From Lewinellaceae bacterium (GTDB taxonomy: Bacteria > Bacteroidota > Bacteroidia > Chitinophagales > Saprospiraceae), in assembly GCA_020636075.1 (NCBI GenBank), contig JACJYO010000007.1, positions 313,501 through 377,500 on the forward strand: a stretch of DNA of 64,000 bases, written 5' to 3'. Below, piece after piece: positions 44,889 through 53,419 of this stretch (position 1 is its first letter; each line of letters starts with the position of its first letter). The position numbers and the translations under genes were made by a program. The notes beneath the pieces are model-generated. The model worked only from the letters and a program-made list of their open reading frames with translations, had not been told where the DNA came from and ran no database searches.

Positions 44889-44907
44889 TGCCTGAGATTC
44901 AGGCACT
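44887..44907 (+). terminator. Perfect hairpin overlapping the bS22-like stop codon
   Basis: AGTGCCTGA, a GAT loop, TCAGGCACT: nine perfect pairs, followed within 5 nt by CTTTTTCTT. It is probably the first of two tandem terminators. Confidence 0.75.
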
Positions 44908-44968
44908 ATGCCTTTTTCTTGGGGAAATCCGAACTGTTTGAGTCCGTGTCGATGAGGCCGTCGATCCG

Positions 44969-45012
44969 GGAAGCTGTATCAAATGACCCCTTTTGATGCA
45001 GCTTCCTTTTTT
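44969..45012 (+). terminator. Rho-independent terminator of the HU-TPR-bS22-like transcript
   Basis: GGAAGCTGTATCAAA pairs with TTTGATGCAGCTTCC (14 of 15) and is followed by TTTTTT. It separates the transcript upstream from rng. Confidence 0.85.
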
Positions 45013-45032
45013 GACTTGCAATCTTGTTTTTG

Positions 45033-45089
45033 GGAAAAGATATAATCGGGTAACCGGGGTTCAAGCCTTGCCCCTGTTATATCTTTTCC
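45033..45089 (+). promoter_or_regulatory. Strong stem-loop in the presumed rng leader
   Basis: GGAAAAGATATAA (45033-45045) and TTATATCTTTTCC (45077-45089) pair perfectly over 13 bp, with an inner GGGG/CCCC stem. No T-run follows, so it is not an ordinary terminator. A cis-acting element for rng, or the start of a small RNA, are the readings I favour. Confidence 0.55.
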
Positions 45090-45367
45090 AAAACAAGTAC
45101 ATGTACGTCAGAGGATTTTTCGGGTTTTATTAAACAGTCCTTCTATTGGGCAAAACCCGCTTTCCAGCCGTGTGAAACCAAAGAACTTGCCCCGTTTGGT
45201 TGCGCGCTGCTGATTACCTGTTAAGCTGCCAGCCCCTTGCCAATGCCATTTGTCCTGAAGGAACGTTTGCCCTCAATTAAAAGTAATGTGACTGCTGCCG
45301 AATGTTACTATCGGATGGCTTCAGACGTTTTTCTGTGCCAATGGTGTAATCCAGCCGTAAGGACCTA

Positions 45368-46939
45368 TTGAAAACCACTACATCCATCGTGGAAAAAGAA
45401 CTCATTATCAATGCTACAACTACCGGTGTGGAAATGGCATTGTTGGAGAGCGACAAACTTGTTGAACTCCATCATCAAAAAACAAATAACAATTTTACGG
45501 TCGGAGATATTCTGATCGGTAAAATCCGGAAAATGATGCCGGGTCTGAACGCTGCGTTCATCGACATAGGGCATCGTAAGGACGCTTTTCTGCACTACAC
45601 TGACCTGGGCCCAAAATTGCGCTCCGTTGCCAAATGGACCAACGGCGTTATGAACGGCAGCATTAATACCCATAAACTCGACAATTTCAAATATGAGGAA
45701 GAGATTGTCAAGTCAGGCAAAATTGACCAGGTGCTCAATAAACGCTACCCGGTGCTGGTGCAAATTTTGAAGGAGCCTATCTCTACCAAAGGGCCGAGGT
45801 TGTCCTGCGAACTGAATTTGCCCGGCCGGTATATGGTGCTCTCCCCTTTTTCAGAAGTTGTCACCGTTTCGAAAAAAATCAATAGCAATGAAGAGCGCAA
45901 GCGGCTCCATACGCTGGCCGAAAGTATCCGGCCAAAGCATTTCGGCCTGATCATGCGTACTGCAGCCGATGGCAAAAGAGTCCAGGAACTGCATGAAGAA
46001 ATGATGCAATTGTTGGGCCGTTGGGAGGAAATTTTTAAGCAATTAAAATCTGTTATCCCACCGGCCAAGTTGCTCAGCGAACTCGACAAGCCGACAAGTG
46101 TTTTGCGCGATTTGCTGACGGATTCCTTTGGGCGGATTGTGGTGAACGACAAGGATCTGTACAACGATATCCGGTCCTACCTGCAATCCATCAGCCCCGA
46201 ACAGGTTGGGATCGTTCAGCATTACACCAGCAACAAGCCGATCTTCGATACCTTTGGTGTTACCCGCCAAATAAAAGCGTCGTTTGGAAAAACGTCTACC
46301 ATGGCCAGTGGCGCCTATGTGGTGATCGAGAAAACGGAGGCAATGCACGTCATTGATGTCAACAGCGGCCACAAAATGACTTCTGGCGACGTCGACCAAA
46401 CTATTTTGCGCGTCAATCTGGAAGCGGCGGAAGAAATCGCGCGCCAGATCCGCCTGCGGGATATCGGTGGGCTTATCATTGTCGATTTCATCGATATGCG
46501 CAATGCTGATCACAAGCGCCAGCTTGCAAAGTCAATGGAAGGGTTTATGCGATCCGACCGTTCGCAACACACGATTTTGCCGCTGTCCAAATTTGGGCTA
46601 ATGCAAATAACGCGTGAACGTGCCCGCCCGGAAGTGGAGGTGGATACTGCTGAAGTATGCCCATCCTGCGGAGGAACCGGAAAGGTTAACGCCACTATTT
46701 TGCTGACCGATGAGATTGAGCGCGACCTGGAGTTTGTTATGCAGTCGCGGCCCAAAGGCGATCTGTACCTGCGGGTACATCCCTACATCGATGCGTATTT
46801 GCGGAAAGGTCTGAACAGCGTCCGCATGAAGTGGTTTTGGAAGTACAATAAATGGATCCGAATCATCCCGCATTCCGATTATCAACTTTCGGAATACCGC
46901 TTTTTTGTGGGCAATGATGATGAGATCCGTCTGAATTAA
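45368..46939 (+). CDS. rng: Ribonuclease G/E family protein
   Basis: A 523-residue RNase E/G. The start is TTG at 45368: the frame is closed by TAA at 45347 upstream, no ATG lies between, and the first internal ATG would cut into the conserved N-terminus (KELIINATTTGVEMALLESD). It has the S1-type domain (FTVGDILIGKIRKMMPGLNA, AFIDIGHRKDAFLHYTDLGP), the DNase I-like catalytic region with metal-binding Asp in HVIDVNSG and VDFIDM, and the zinc-link CPSCGGTGKV. It processes rRNA and mRNA. It overlaps the convergent pyruvate-kinase-like gene by 4 bp. Confidence 0.95.
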   Translation: MKTTTSIVEKELIINATTTGVEMALLESDKLVELHHQKTNNNFTVGDILIGKIRKMMPGLNAAFIDIGHRKDAFLHYTDLGPKLRSVAKWTNGVMNGSINTHKLDNFKYEEEIVKSGKIDQVLNKRYPVLVQILKEPISTKGPRLSCELNLPGRYMVLSPFSEVVTVSKKINSNEERKRLHTLAESIRPKHFGLIMRTAADGKRVQELHEEMMQLLGRWEEIFKQLKSVIPPAKLLSELDKPTSVLRDLLTDSFGRIVVNDKDLYNDIRSYLQSISPEQVGIVQHYTSNKPIFDTFGVTRQIKASFGKTSTMASGAYVVIEKTEAMHVIDVNSGHKMTSGDVDQTILRVNLEAAEEIARQIRLRDIGGLIIVDFIDMRNADHKRQLAKSMEGFMRSDRSQHTILPLSKFGLMQITRERARPEVEVDTAEVCPSCGGTGKVNATILLTDEIERDLEFVMQSRPKGDLYLRVHPYIDAYLRKGLNSVRMKWFWKYNKWIRIIPHSDYQLSEYRFFVGNDDEIRLN

Positions 46940-48450
46940 TTTGACAGAACCGGAGGGATGCGCATGAAGCGTTCTGCAATGGCCAGTGGCCTGAAAATGT
47001 AGCGTTTCTTCACATGGTGCCCTCCACTGCGGTGCAAAATATCGCGAAGCGAAGCCAGTACGTTTAGCAAGTGTTTGCCTTTGTTCAGCATTACACATTC
47101 TGCATGGGCGGCCAAAGCGGCATCGGTTACCTCAGAGCGGGTGGCGATGCCGCTTTTGTTTAGTGACTCCAGTACCTGTGTTGCCCACACTACCGGGACA
47201 TGCGCTGCTTCACAAATCCATAAAATCTCCTCCTGAATTTCACTCAGGCGCTCAAAACCGATTTCTACTGCCAAATCGCCCCGTGCGATCATCACTCCAA
47301 ATACGGATTCCTGCATGCCCTGTAAAAGCAAGGCGGGTAAATTTTGAACAGCCTCGAAAGTTTCAATTTTCAAAATCAGGGGCAGGGGGCGGTCGGGGCC
47401 ATGCCGCAGCAATTCCTGTAATTCCAAAACATCGGCCGGTTGCCGGACAAAGGAGAAACCTACGAGGTCGGCGTTTTCCCGGACAAAGGGAATAACGGAT
47501 TTATCAAATGCGGTCAGGCTTTGCACCTTGAGATCCGTATCCGGAAAGTTTATCCCTTTTTCCGGTTTTAGCCTCGGTTTGGCAGCAGAGATCCGGGTCA
47601 TCCGAAGTGCTGCTTTGGTGCCATTTGTTTCTTCGACAACTGCCTCAAAAAGGCCGTCATCAAACAGCACGCGTTCGCCGGGTTTTAAATCAGCTATAAT
47701 GCCCGGCAGGATGCAGCCAACCACTTTTTCCGTTTTTTTAAAATCGGCATCGGCTTCACACAACCAAAAACGGTTGCGCGGTTTCAATTTCATTATGCCT
47801 TCCTTGCGCCCTTTTCCTAATAAAGTCGTTCGGATTTTAGGTCCCGCGAGATCCATGTAAATTTTGCACGGGTGCCCGGTGGCCCGTGTTGCTTTGCGTA
47901 TTTTGTTGATCATGCCTTTCCACACCTCAGGGCCGTCGTGCGCACAGTTGATCCGTGCAACGTTCATGCCGGCCTGCACCAAGGATTTAACCCGGCCATA
48001 GTCGGTGGCGAGGGCGTTTTCAAACGTGACCATCAGGTGCGGAATGTGCTGATTTACCTTGGGCCCGAATAATGTATTGGCCCGGTGTTGCAGCAAGCGT
48101 GAAGCACTCAGATAGTCGCAAGGCGGCGCTGCTGCGGCTGGCGGATGCCCCAGGCGTTCAAGGATTGCCTGAATTTGTCGAAGAATATGGCTCTCCGAAC
48201 TGGCCAACGACGAAAGTCCGGCTTGATGCAGATCGTCTTGCAGGTCCCGTAAATCGGAACAGCGCAAAGTGAGGTAGTGCAACAAATTAAGCGCACTGGC
48301 CCGCTGGCCGGGATGTATTTTTTCCAAAAAAGATGCCCAGCGTTGTTCAGCGCTGTACATATCAGACTGGATGCCATCCAGTGCTTCAGCCAGAATTTGA
48401 AGTGTAGTATTCACAAGGCTGCAAAGGTAGAGCAGCCCTGCCTCGAGCAT
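46936..48450 (-). CDS. Pyruvate-kinase-like protein lacking the C-terminal allosteric domain
   Basis: The longest frame gives 504 residues. After a ~130-residue helical N-terminal extension (GQRASALNLLHYLTLRCSDL ... SLASSESHILRQIQAIL) comes a pyruvate kinase A/B domain: MNVARINCAHDG, YMDLAGPKIRTT, LKPGERVLFDDGLFEAVVEE, the catalytic Lys and Glu in LILKIETFEAV, MIARGDLAVEIG, ATQVLESLNKSG and RSEVTDAALA. The protein stops soon after the barrel, so the FBP-binding C-domain is absent. Related extended pyruvate-kinase-like proteins exist in cyanobacteria and plants with unclear physiological role. A TACCTTTG promoter box lies at codons 8-10, so the real start is probably GTG at 48414 or ATG at 48360. 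Confidence 0.85.
   Translation of the reverse strand: MLEAGLLYLCSLVNTTLQILAEALDGIQSDMYSAEQRWASFLEKIHPGQRASALNLLHYLTLRCSDLRDLQDDLHQAGLSSLASSESHILRQIQAILERLGHPPAAAAPPCDYLSASRLLQHRANTLFGPKVNQHIPHLMVTFENALATDYGRVKSLVQAGMNVARINCAHDGPEVWKGMINKIRKATRATGHPCKIYMDLAGPKIRTTLLGKGRKEGIMKLKPRNRFWLCEADADFKKTEKVVGCILPGIIADLKPGERVLFDDGLFEAVVEETNGTKAALRMTRISAAKPRLKPEKGINFPDTDLKVQSLTAFDKSVIPFVRENADLVGFSFVRQPADVLELQELLRHGPDRPLPLILKIETFEAVQNLPALLLQGMQESVFGVMIARGDLAVEIGFERLSEIQEEILWICEAAHVPVVWATQVLESLNKSGIATRSEVTDAALAAHAECVMLNKGKHLLNVLASLRDILHRSGGHHVKKRYIFRPLAIAERFMRIPPVLSN
48422..48429 (-). promoter_or_regulatory. Bacteroidota -7 box (TACCTTTG) near the pyruvate-kinase-like start
   Basis: An exact TAnnTTTG on the minus strand inside the first codons of the longest frame of the pyruvate-kinase-like gene. 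If used, it argues for a start codon further downstream. Confidence 0.5.
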
Positions 48451-48527
48451 CAGGATTTAACGCATCTAACCCGCTGACTTTCATCATGTAAGGCAGATAG
48501 GGGGAAAAGAAAATCCGGGAAATTTAT

Positions 48528-48638
48528 TTAAAAATGCGGGCAATCGCACTTCGGTTTAAAAAGGCGGCAACTTTCCATCAGAAACATGCCGGCTACCAGA
48601 CAGAGAAATAAAATGCGGGTCCAATTAATTCTTTTCAT
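48528..48638 (-). CDS. Very small putative lipoprotein, 36 residues
   Basis: ATG at 48638, stop TAA at 48528-48530. MKRINWTRILFLCLVAGMFL is a lipoprotein signal, followed by MESC as the lipobox and a tail RLFKPKCDCPHF. Tiny Bacteroidota lipoproteins ending in CDCPxF-type motifs are recurrent, and the Cys-x-Cys tail could bind metal. It is divergent from the glycosyltransferase gene. Coding status rests on the clean signal/lipobox only. Confidence 0.55.
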   Translation of the reverse strand: MKRINWTRILFLCLVAGMFLMESCRLFKPKCDCPHF

Positions 48639-48743
48639 AGCCAAAATCCTGTTTACTTTTACAAAGGCGAATGTAGCCCAAACGCCTGGTATTACCTAAA
48701 ATTGTTGCGATCGCCTGACCGGGTGGCAAATTTTTAACTTGTT

Positions 48744-49808
48744 TTGAAACGAATTCTTGTTGCGCCATTGAATTGGGGGCTTGGCCATGTCACGCGCTGT
48801 ATCCCATTGATCCAGGAACTGGAACAGTTGGGGGTAGAGGTGTTATTGGCATCCGATGGCGTCGCACTGCATTTATTACGGGCAGAGTTTCCGCACCTGA
48901 CAACTTTTGAATTGCCCTCCTATCGTATCCGTTACCAGTCGGCCAATATGGTCTGGAACATTGGGCGGCAACTTCCGCGGATTATTTGGGCGATACGCCG
49001 CGAAAATCAGGCTGTTGCGCAATTGGTGCGGGCACATGGCATTCAGGGGATCTTGTCGGACAACCGATATGGTTGTTTCAACCAAAACGTAAACAGTGTG
49101 CTGCTCAGCCATCAGCTGCACGTACAGTTGCCCTTCAAAATTTTGGGCTGGCCGGCAAATAGCGTTTTACGCTTGGCTATCAACAAATTCGATACGCTTT
49201 GGGTCCCGGATGTTGCGGAATTGCCCGGGCTGGCCGGTGTGCTTTCGCACGGCGAACCGGTGCATCCGGATGTGCACTATATCGGTATTCTGACCCGGAT
49301 GCAGCACTATGAAATGGAAGCGGAATATGACGTGGCAGTCGTCCTGTCTGGTCCAGAACCTCAGCGCAGCATCCTGGAGCAATTGCTATTGGAACAAGCA
49401 ATGGAAATGCCCCATAAGGTTATCATTGTCCAGGGGAAAACGCAATCCAAAAAGCACTACTACGCAGCCGACGATGTTGAAGTTGTTTCCTACTTGACAA
49501 CGCGAGACCTGAACAACGTCCTGATGGCCAGTAAGGTGCTTGTTTGCCGTTCCGGGTATAGCAGCATCATGGATTTAGCGGGCTTGAATAAAAAAGCCAT
49601 CCTCATACCAACACCTGGCCAAACCGAACAGGAATACCTCGCGCAAACTCTTGCTGCGCAGCAATTTTTTATCAGCCAGACACAACAGGCCATAGACCTG
49701 GACGCAGGTATCCGCCAACTAAGCCGAACAAGCGGCCTGCGCCAGGGCGTATATGCCACGGATGCCTTCAAACCCGTTTTGAAAAACTGGGTGGAAAGCC
49801 TGAGTTAA
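48744..49808 (+). CDS. MurG-like (GT28-type) glycosyltransferase
   Basis: A 354-residue GT-B protein starting at TTG 48744; TAA at 48735 closes the frame just upstream, leaving no ATG. The N-terminus MKRILVAPLNWGLGHVTRCI carries the glycine-rich GxGHxxR loop of MurG/MGDG synthase-like enzymes. The C-terminal half has VLSGPEPQRSILEQLL, DLNNVLMASKVLVCRSGYSS and GLNKKAILIPTPGQTEQEYL, the nucleotide-sugar-binding end of the GT28 family. The donor is probably a UDP-sugar; the acceptor is unknown. It is distinct from MurG itself, since no division cell-wall genes surround it. Confidence 0.88.
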   Translation: MKRILVAPLNWGLGHVTRCIPLIQELEQLGVEVLLASDGVALHLLRAEFPHLTTFELPSYRIRYQSANMVWNIGRQLPRIIWAIRRENQAVAQLVRAHGIQGILSDNRYGCFNQNVNSVLLSHQLHVQLPFKILGWPANSVLRLAINKFDTLWVPDVAELPGLAGVLSHGEPVHPDVHYIGILTRMQHYEMEAEYDVAVVLSGPEPQRSILEQLLLEQAMEMPHKVIIVQGKTQSKKHYYAADDVEVVSYLTTRDLNNVLMASKVLVCRSGYSSIMDLAGLNKKAILIPTPGQTEQEYLAQTLAAQQFFISQTQQAIDLDAGIRQLSRTSGLRQGVYATDAFKPVLKNWVESLS

Positions 49809-49815
49809 CTTTTAC

Positions 49816-50376
49816 TTATTTCCCCAAATTATTCATGGCACGGCTGATGCCGATAGTTGCAAAAGCTTTAATGCCTTCGGCAACTTTTTCCAAAATTGTG
49901 GTTAATTCGGCCACTTCGTCCGCTGCCCATTCTCCAAGTACATAATTAACCTGCCGGCCTGGTCCAAAAGTATTGCCAATGCCGATACGCAGGCGGGGGT
50001 ATGCGTCGGTACCCAACAGGGCCTCGATGCTTTTGAGACCATTGTGGCCACCATCTGAGCCTTTTGGACGGAGCCGGAGTTTGCCGAACGGCAGGTTGAT
50101 ATCGTCGCAGATAACCATGCTGTTTTCCAAGGCTATTTTTTCCTTTTGCAACCAATAGCGCACGGCTTTACCGCTCAGATTCATATAGGTGCCGGGTTTC
50201 AACAGAATGAGAGTGCGTCCTTTAAATTTAACTTCAGCCAGGTCGCCATGGTGGTCGACGCGCCAGGTTCCGCCTAATTGTTGGCAAAGCAGTTCCACGG
50301 CCTTAAATCCGATATTATGCCGGGTGTTTTCATATTCATAGCCAACATTTCCCAAGCCTGTGATGAGGTATTTCAC
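49816..50376 (-). CDS. pth: Peptidyl-tRNA hydrolase
   Basis: A 186-residue Pth. It starts at GTG 50376 (MKYLITGLGNVGYEYENTRH). Catalytic residues are visible: Asn in GLGNVG, His in TRHNIGF, Asp in CDDINLPFGKLRLRPKGSDG, and the following GGHNGLKSI. It recycles peptidyl-tRNAs released from stalled ribosomes. An exact TACCTTTG box lies 35 bp upstream of the start. The C-terminal helix (TTILEKVAEGIKAFATIGIS) is normal. Confidence 0.96.
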   Translation of the reverse strand: MKYLITGLGNVGYEYENTRHNIGFKAVELLCQQLGGTWRVDHHGDLAEVKFKGRTLILLKPGTYMNLSGKAVRYWLQKEKIALENSMVICDDINLPFGKLRLRPKGSDGGHNGLKSIEALLGTDAYPRLRIGIGNTFGPGRQVNYVLGEWAADEVAELTTILEKVAEGIKAFATIGISRAMNNLGK

Positions 50377-50410
50377 GCAGTGTTTTTCTTGTTTTTTGAA
50401 AAATATGCTG

Positions 50411-50418
50411 CAAAGGTA
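50411..50418 (-). promoter_or_regulatory. Bacteroidota -7 box (TACCTTTG) for pth
   Basis: An exact TAnnTTTG on the minus strand, 35 bp upstream of the pth GTG start. A -33 TTG is less clear, so confidence is moderate. Confidence 0.5.
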
Positions 50419-50494
50419 AGCCGGCTAATAAAATTAACCGGAGCCAAGCAGTTTTTACAGAACTTTGCGGCCTTTTAATTGAATATCAAACATC

Positions 50495-51331
50495 ATGTCG
50501 ATGCGAATTTTTATACTTTTTTTTGGTGCCATCCTGGGTGTCGCAGTTTGGGGAGTTGCCTGCAATGAGCCCAATACCACAACCGCAAATGTTGAACAGG
50601 GACCGATGGATTATACAACCGCGGCGTACTCTTTTTTGACAGACAGCATGCCCGGTATCGCCGATACGCTAACCGTCGGGTTTCGGGACCTGAATTTTTA
50701 TACCAGCAAAGACCACTTTTGTATAGTCGGAATAGTGGATAACCAATCGAGATTCTGGCGGAAAATTTGGCTACAGGCTCAATTGGCCGACTCAAGCGGC
50801 ACAGCCTTGGCCTTCAATGGCGATACCACTTTGATTATCCGGGCATTTTCCAATGCCGTGCCTCCGAGAGGCGCTACCGCGTTTTTTGCTGCCGTGCCGT
50901 TGAGCCAACTTTCGGGTACTCCCGTAAGTTGCCGGGTAGCCGGCGCCGGTGCAATCGAGCGGCCACCGGGGCCCATTCTGATCGCGATGACCACTGCAGG
51001 TAGCGGCGTGTATTCTCTGGATAGTACTGTTGCCTCAGGGTTCCGGGAGTCGGCATACAACTTGAACGCTCAGATTAATAATCCATTGAATGAACGCGCG
51101 TACCATCCGAGGATAGTTCTGTTGATGTATGCAAACGACAACCGACTTTATTACGCCCAGCTGATCAACCCGGAGTTGCGGAGTTTTTTGGTCAAACAAG
51201 ATAACCAAGGGCCGATGAGCCCGTCGGAGAAGCGTAATATTTATTACCAGATTGCCTACGACATGATCCCTGAGCCGCTGCAAAACTTGCGGATCAGTCG
51301 TGTGGAAGTGCAGGCATTTGATATGCGTTGA
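50495..51331 (+). CDS. Putative lipoprotein of unknown function
   Basis: A 278-residue protein with a lipoprotein signal (MSMRIFILFFGAILGVAVWG ending GVAC). The mature part is a mostly beta-strand protein (FRDLNFYTSKDHFCIVGIVD; LIIRAFSNAVPPRGATAFFA; VYSLDSTVASGFRESAY) with no catalytic motif I can name. The middle segment on responding to a free end (KIWLQAQLADSSGTALAFNG) recalls FxLYD-like domains, but weakly. It is divergent from pth and convergent with the GH97 gene, 3 bp apart. Confidence 0.75.
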   Translation: MSMRIFILFFGAILGVAVWGVACNEPNTTTANVEQGPMDYTTAAYSFLTDSMPGIADTLTVGFRDLNFYTSKDHFCIVGIVDNQSRFWRKIWLQAQLADSSGTALAFNGDTTLIIRAFSNAVPPRGATAFFAAVPLSQLSGTPVSCRVAGAGAIERPPGPILIAMTTAGSGVYSLDSTVASGFRESAYNLNAQINNPLNERAYHPRIVLLMYANDNRLYYAQLINPELRSFLVKQDNQGPMSPSEKRNIYYQIAYDMIPEPLQNLRISRVEVQAFDMR

Positions 51332-51334
51332 AGA

Positions 51335-53419
51335 CTATTGCTGTTTCAGAGAAACCGCGCATCCACCGCCAGCGGCCAGTTTGATCGAGAGCGTATCACC
51401 CCGTTTTACCTTGCGTTGGACAATTTCGACCGGGTACGGATTGTCTTTCCAGTGCGCCCCCGTTCCATCTGCATAGATCGTGGCCTCGTATGTTTTGCCG
51501 GCAGGCAAAAAGTCGAGTTTGACGGAGAAGTTACGCGGATTTTCGTCTGTTATGCTGCCCAAATACCAATCATTCGTGCCTTTCCCTTTTCGGGCTATGG
51601 TAATGTAGTCACCGACCGCTGCATTCAGGATTTTGGTATCTGACCAGTCCACCGGCACATCGCGGATGAATTGAAATACGTCGAGGCGTTTTTCATAATT
51701 CTCCGGCAGGTCGGCAGCCATTTGCAAGGGACTGTACAAGGTGACGTAGAGCGCCAGTTGTTTGGCTACCGTGGTGTGTACGACCTCTGTTTTTTCCGGA
51801 TTATACGTATTCATGCGTACTTCAAAGATGCCGGGCGTATAATCCATGGGGCCGCCCAGAATCCGGGTGAAGGGCAGGATACACTCGTGCTCAGGAGGAT
51901 TGCCGGCACTCCATGCGTTGAATTCCTGACCACGGGCTGCTTCACATGCCAGCCAGTTGGGCCAGGTACGGTGCAGGCCGCTTGGCCGGACGGCTTCGTG
52001 CATGTTCACCATGATCTTGTTTTTGGCGGTGCGCTCGGCTACCCGCACGTAGTGGTTGTTCATCCATTGGCCGTCGTGCCATTCGCCGCGGGGGATGATT
52101 TTGCCGACATATCCGGTTTTTACGGTGTTGATGCCATACTTGTTCATGAAGGCATAGGCATCATCCATCTGGCGTTCGTAGCTGGTAACGGCAGAGGAGG
52201 TTTCGTGGTGCATGATGATGCCTACTCCTTTTTCTCTGGCGTAGCGGCTGAGTTCGTCGATATCGTAGTCGGGGTAGGGCTTGGCGAAGTCAAATACTTC
52301 ATCTTTCCATTGGCCAAACCAGCCTTCCCAGCCGACGTTCCAGCCTTCCACCAAGACGCCGTCGAAGCCATATTTGGCCGCGAAGTCGATGTAGCGTTTC
52401 GTGTTTTCAGTGGTGGCGCCATGGCGGCCATTGGGTTTGCCCTCGGCATCCAGGTATTCCCAGGTGGCTTTTCCAATGTGCATTTCCCACCAAATACCCA
52501 CATACTTTTTGGGTTTTATCCAGGATGGATCGTCGATTTTGGACGGTTCGTTCAGGTTTAAAATTAGTTTGGATTCCAAAATGCCCGCCGCGTCTTTGCT
52601 CAGCAACACTGCCCGCCAGGGTGTGTTAAAAGGAACCGTATTAGTGCTTTTGATCGTTGAGTCGGGAGAGGGGATCAGGAATGCTTTGAACTTCAGGTTT
52701 TCGGTATCCGTCTTCAAATGCAGGGCCCCAAAATCAACGAGGCCTGCCTCCGCGAGCGAAATATGCATGCCATCGGCAGCGCGCATGGTGAGGGGTGTCT
52801 GCACGTTTTTCATCATCACGATATGCTGGGTGAAAATGGAGTGTTCCTTATTATAGGTTGTGCAGTCAATAGCGCTGATTTTGCTGGTGGTGTACACATG
52901 CTCGTTGGAGTCGAAGTCGCCGGGAATCCACCAGGCGGTGTGGTCGCCGGTCATTTGGAATTCCGATAACTCGTCGGTCACCTGTAACGTTCTTAGCCCT
53001 GCCTGTTCGGGCAGCTCATAGCGGAAACCCACGCCTTCGTCGTAGGCTTTGAAGCGCAAGGTCATGCGTTGGCCGGCTTCGGTTTCCAGGCGATATTCCA
53101 GCTCGGTGTAGTTGTCGCGAATTTTATCGACTTCGCCCCACACAGGTTCCCAACTGCTGTCGTGGTTACTGGCGATGGCATCGCGCAGTTGGAATCCTTT
53201 GCTCAGGTCAACGCTTTTGGTTGTCAGGCCCAGGCGCGACCAGTCGACAGCTGTTTTGCCGCGATAGGTTATTTTGTAAAATATTTCACCGGATTTGTTC
53301 AAACCTACGGAAACGGAACTGACGTTCCCCGGCGATTTTATCGTCCGCAGAGTTTGCTGATAAGCGCAAACCGGAAGCAGGAAAGCGCCGAACAAGGCGA
53401 GCAGGAAATATCGTTTCAT
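51335..53419 (-). CDS. Glycoside hydrolase family 97, SusB-like alpha-glucosidase
   Basis: 694 residues with a signal peptide (MKRYFLLALFGAFLLPVCAY). N-terminal GH97 beta-sandwich (KSPGNVSSVSVGLNKSGEIF, WWIPGDFDSNEHVY), then the TIM barrel (FDGVLVEGWNVGWEGWFGQW; GIIMHHETSSAVTSYERQMD at ~402; TVKTGYVGKIIPRGEWHDGQ; VNMHEAVRPSGLHRTWPNWL at ~471; CEAARGQEFNAW at ~497; GGPMDYTPGIF). The Glu in HHET, the Glu in MHEAVRP and the Glu in RGQEF match the inverting SusB-type catalytic set rather than the retaining subgroup that uses an Asp nucleophile. It releases glucose from maltooligosaccharides. It is divergent from the HTCS gene, a plausible regulator. Confidence 0.95.
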   Translation of the reverse strand: MKRYFLLALFGAFLLPVCAYQQTLRTIKSPGNVSSVSVGLNKSGEIFYKITYRGKTAVDWSRLGLTTKSVDLSKGFQLRDAIASNHDSSWEPVWGEVDKIRDNYTELEYRLETEAGQRMTLRFKAYDEGVGFRYELPEQAGLRTLQVTDELSEFQMTGDHTAWWIPGDFDSNEHVYTTSKISAIDCTTYNKEHSIFTQHIVMMKNVQTPLTMRAADGMHISLAEAGLVDFGALHLKTDTENLKFKAFLIPSPDSTIKSTNTVPFNTPWRAVLLSKDAAGILESKLILNLNEPSKIDDPSWIKPKKYVGIWWEMHIGKATWEYLDAEGKPNGRHGATTENTKRYIDFAAKYGFDGVLVEGWNVGWEGWFGQWKDEVFDFAKPYPDYDIDELSRYAREKGVGIIMHHETSSAVTSYERQMDDAYAFMNKYGINTVKTGYVGKIIPRGEWHDGQWMNNHYVRVAERTAKNKIMVNMHEAVRPSGLHRTWPNWLACEAARGQEFNAWSAGNPPEHECILPFTRILGGPMDYTPGIFEVRMNTYNPEKTEVVHTTVAKQLALYVTLYSPLQMAADLPENYEKRLDVFQFIRDVPVDWSDTKILNAAVGDYITIARKGKGTNDWYLGSITDENPRNFSVKLDFLPAGKTYEATIYADGTGAHWKDNPYPVEIVQRKVKRGDTLSIKLAAGGGCAVSLKQQ

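Larger units (their letters stand above)
44889..45367 (+). other. Long intergenic region upstream of rng, 479 bp
   Basis: It holds the second tandem terminator (44969-45012), a strong stem-loop (45033-45089), a GTACATGTAC palindrome (45097-45106), and about 250 bp of moderate-GC sequence up to the rng start with no convincing frame. Such a length is unusual in this gene-dense stretch and suggests a structured 5' leader for rng or a small RNA. Confidence 0.5.

Noticed and set aside
45050..45078. tRNA-like GGTTCAAGCC string
   Set aside because: It is the loop of the rng leader stem-loop; there is no acceptor stem, D-arm or anticodon arm around it.
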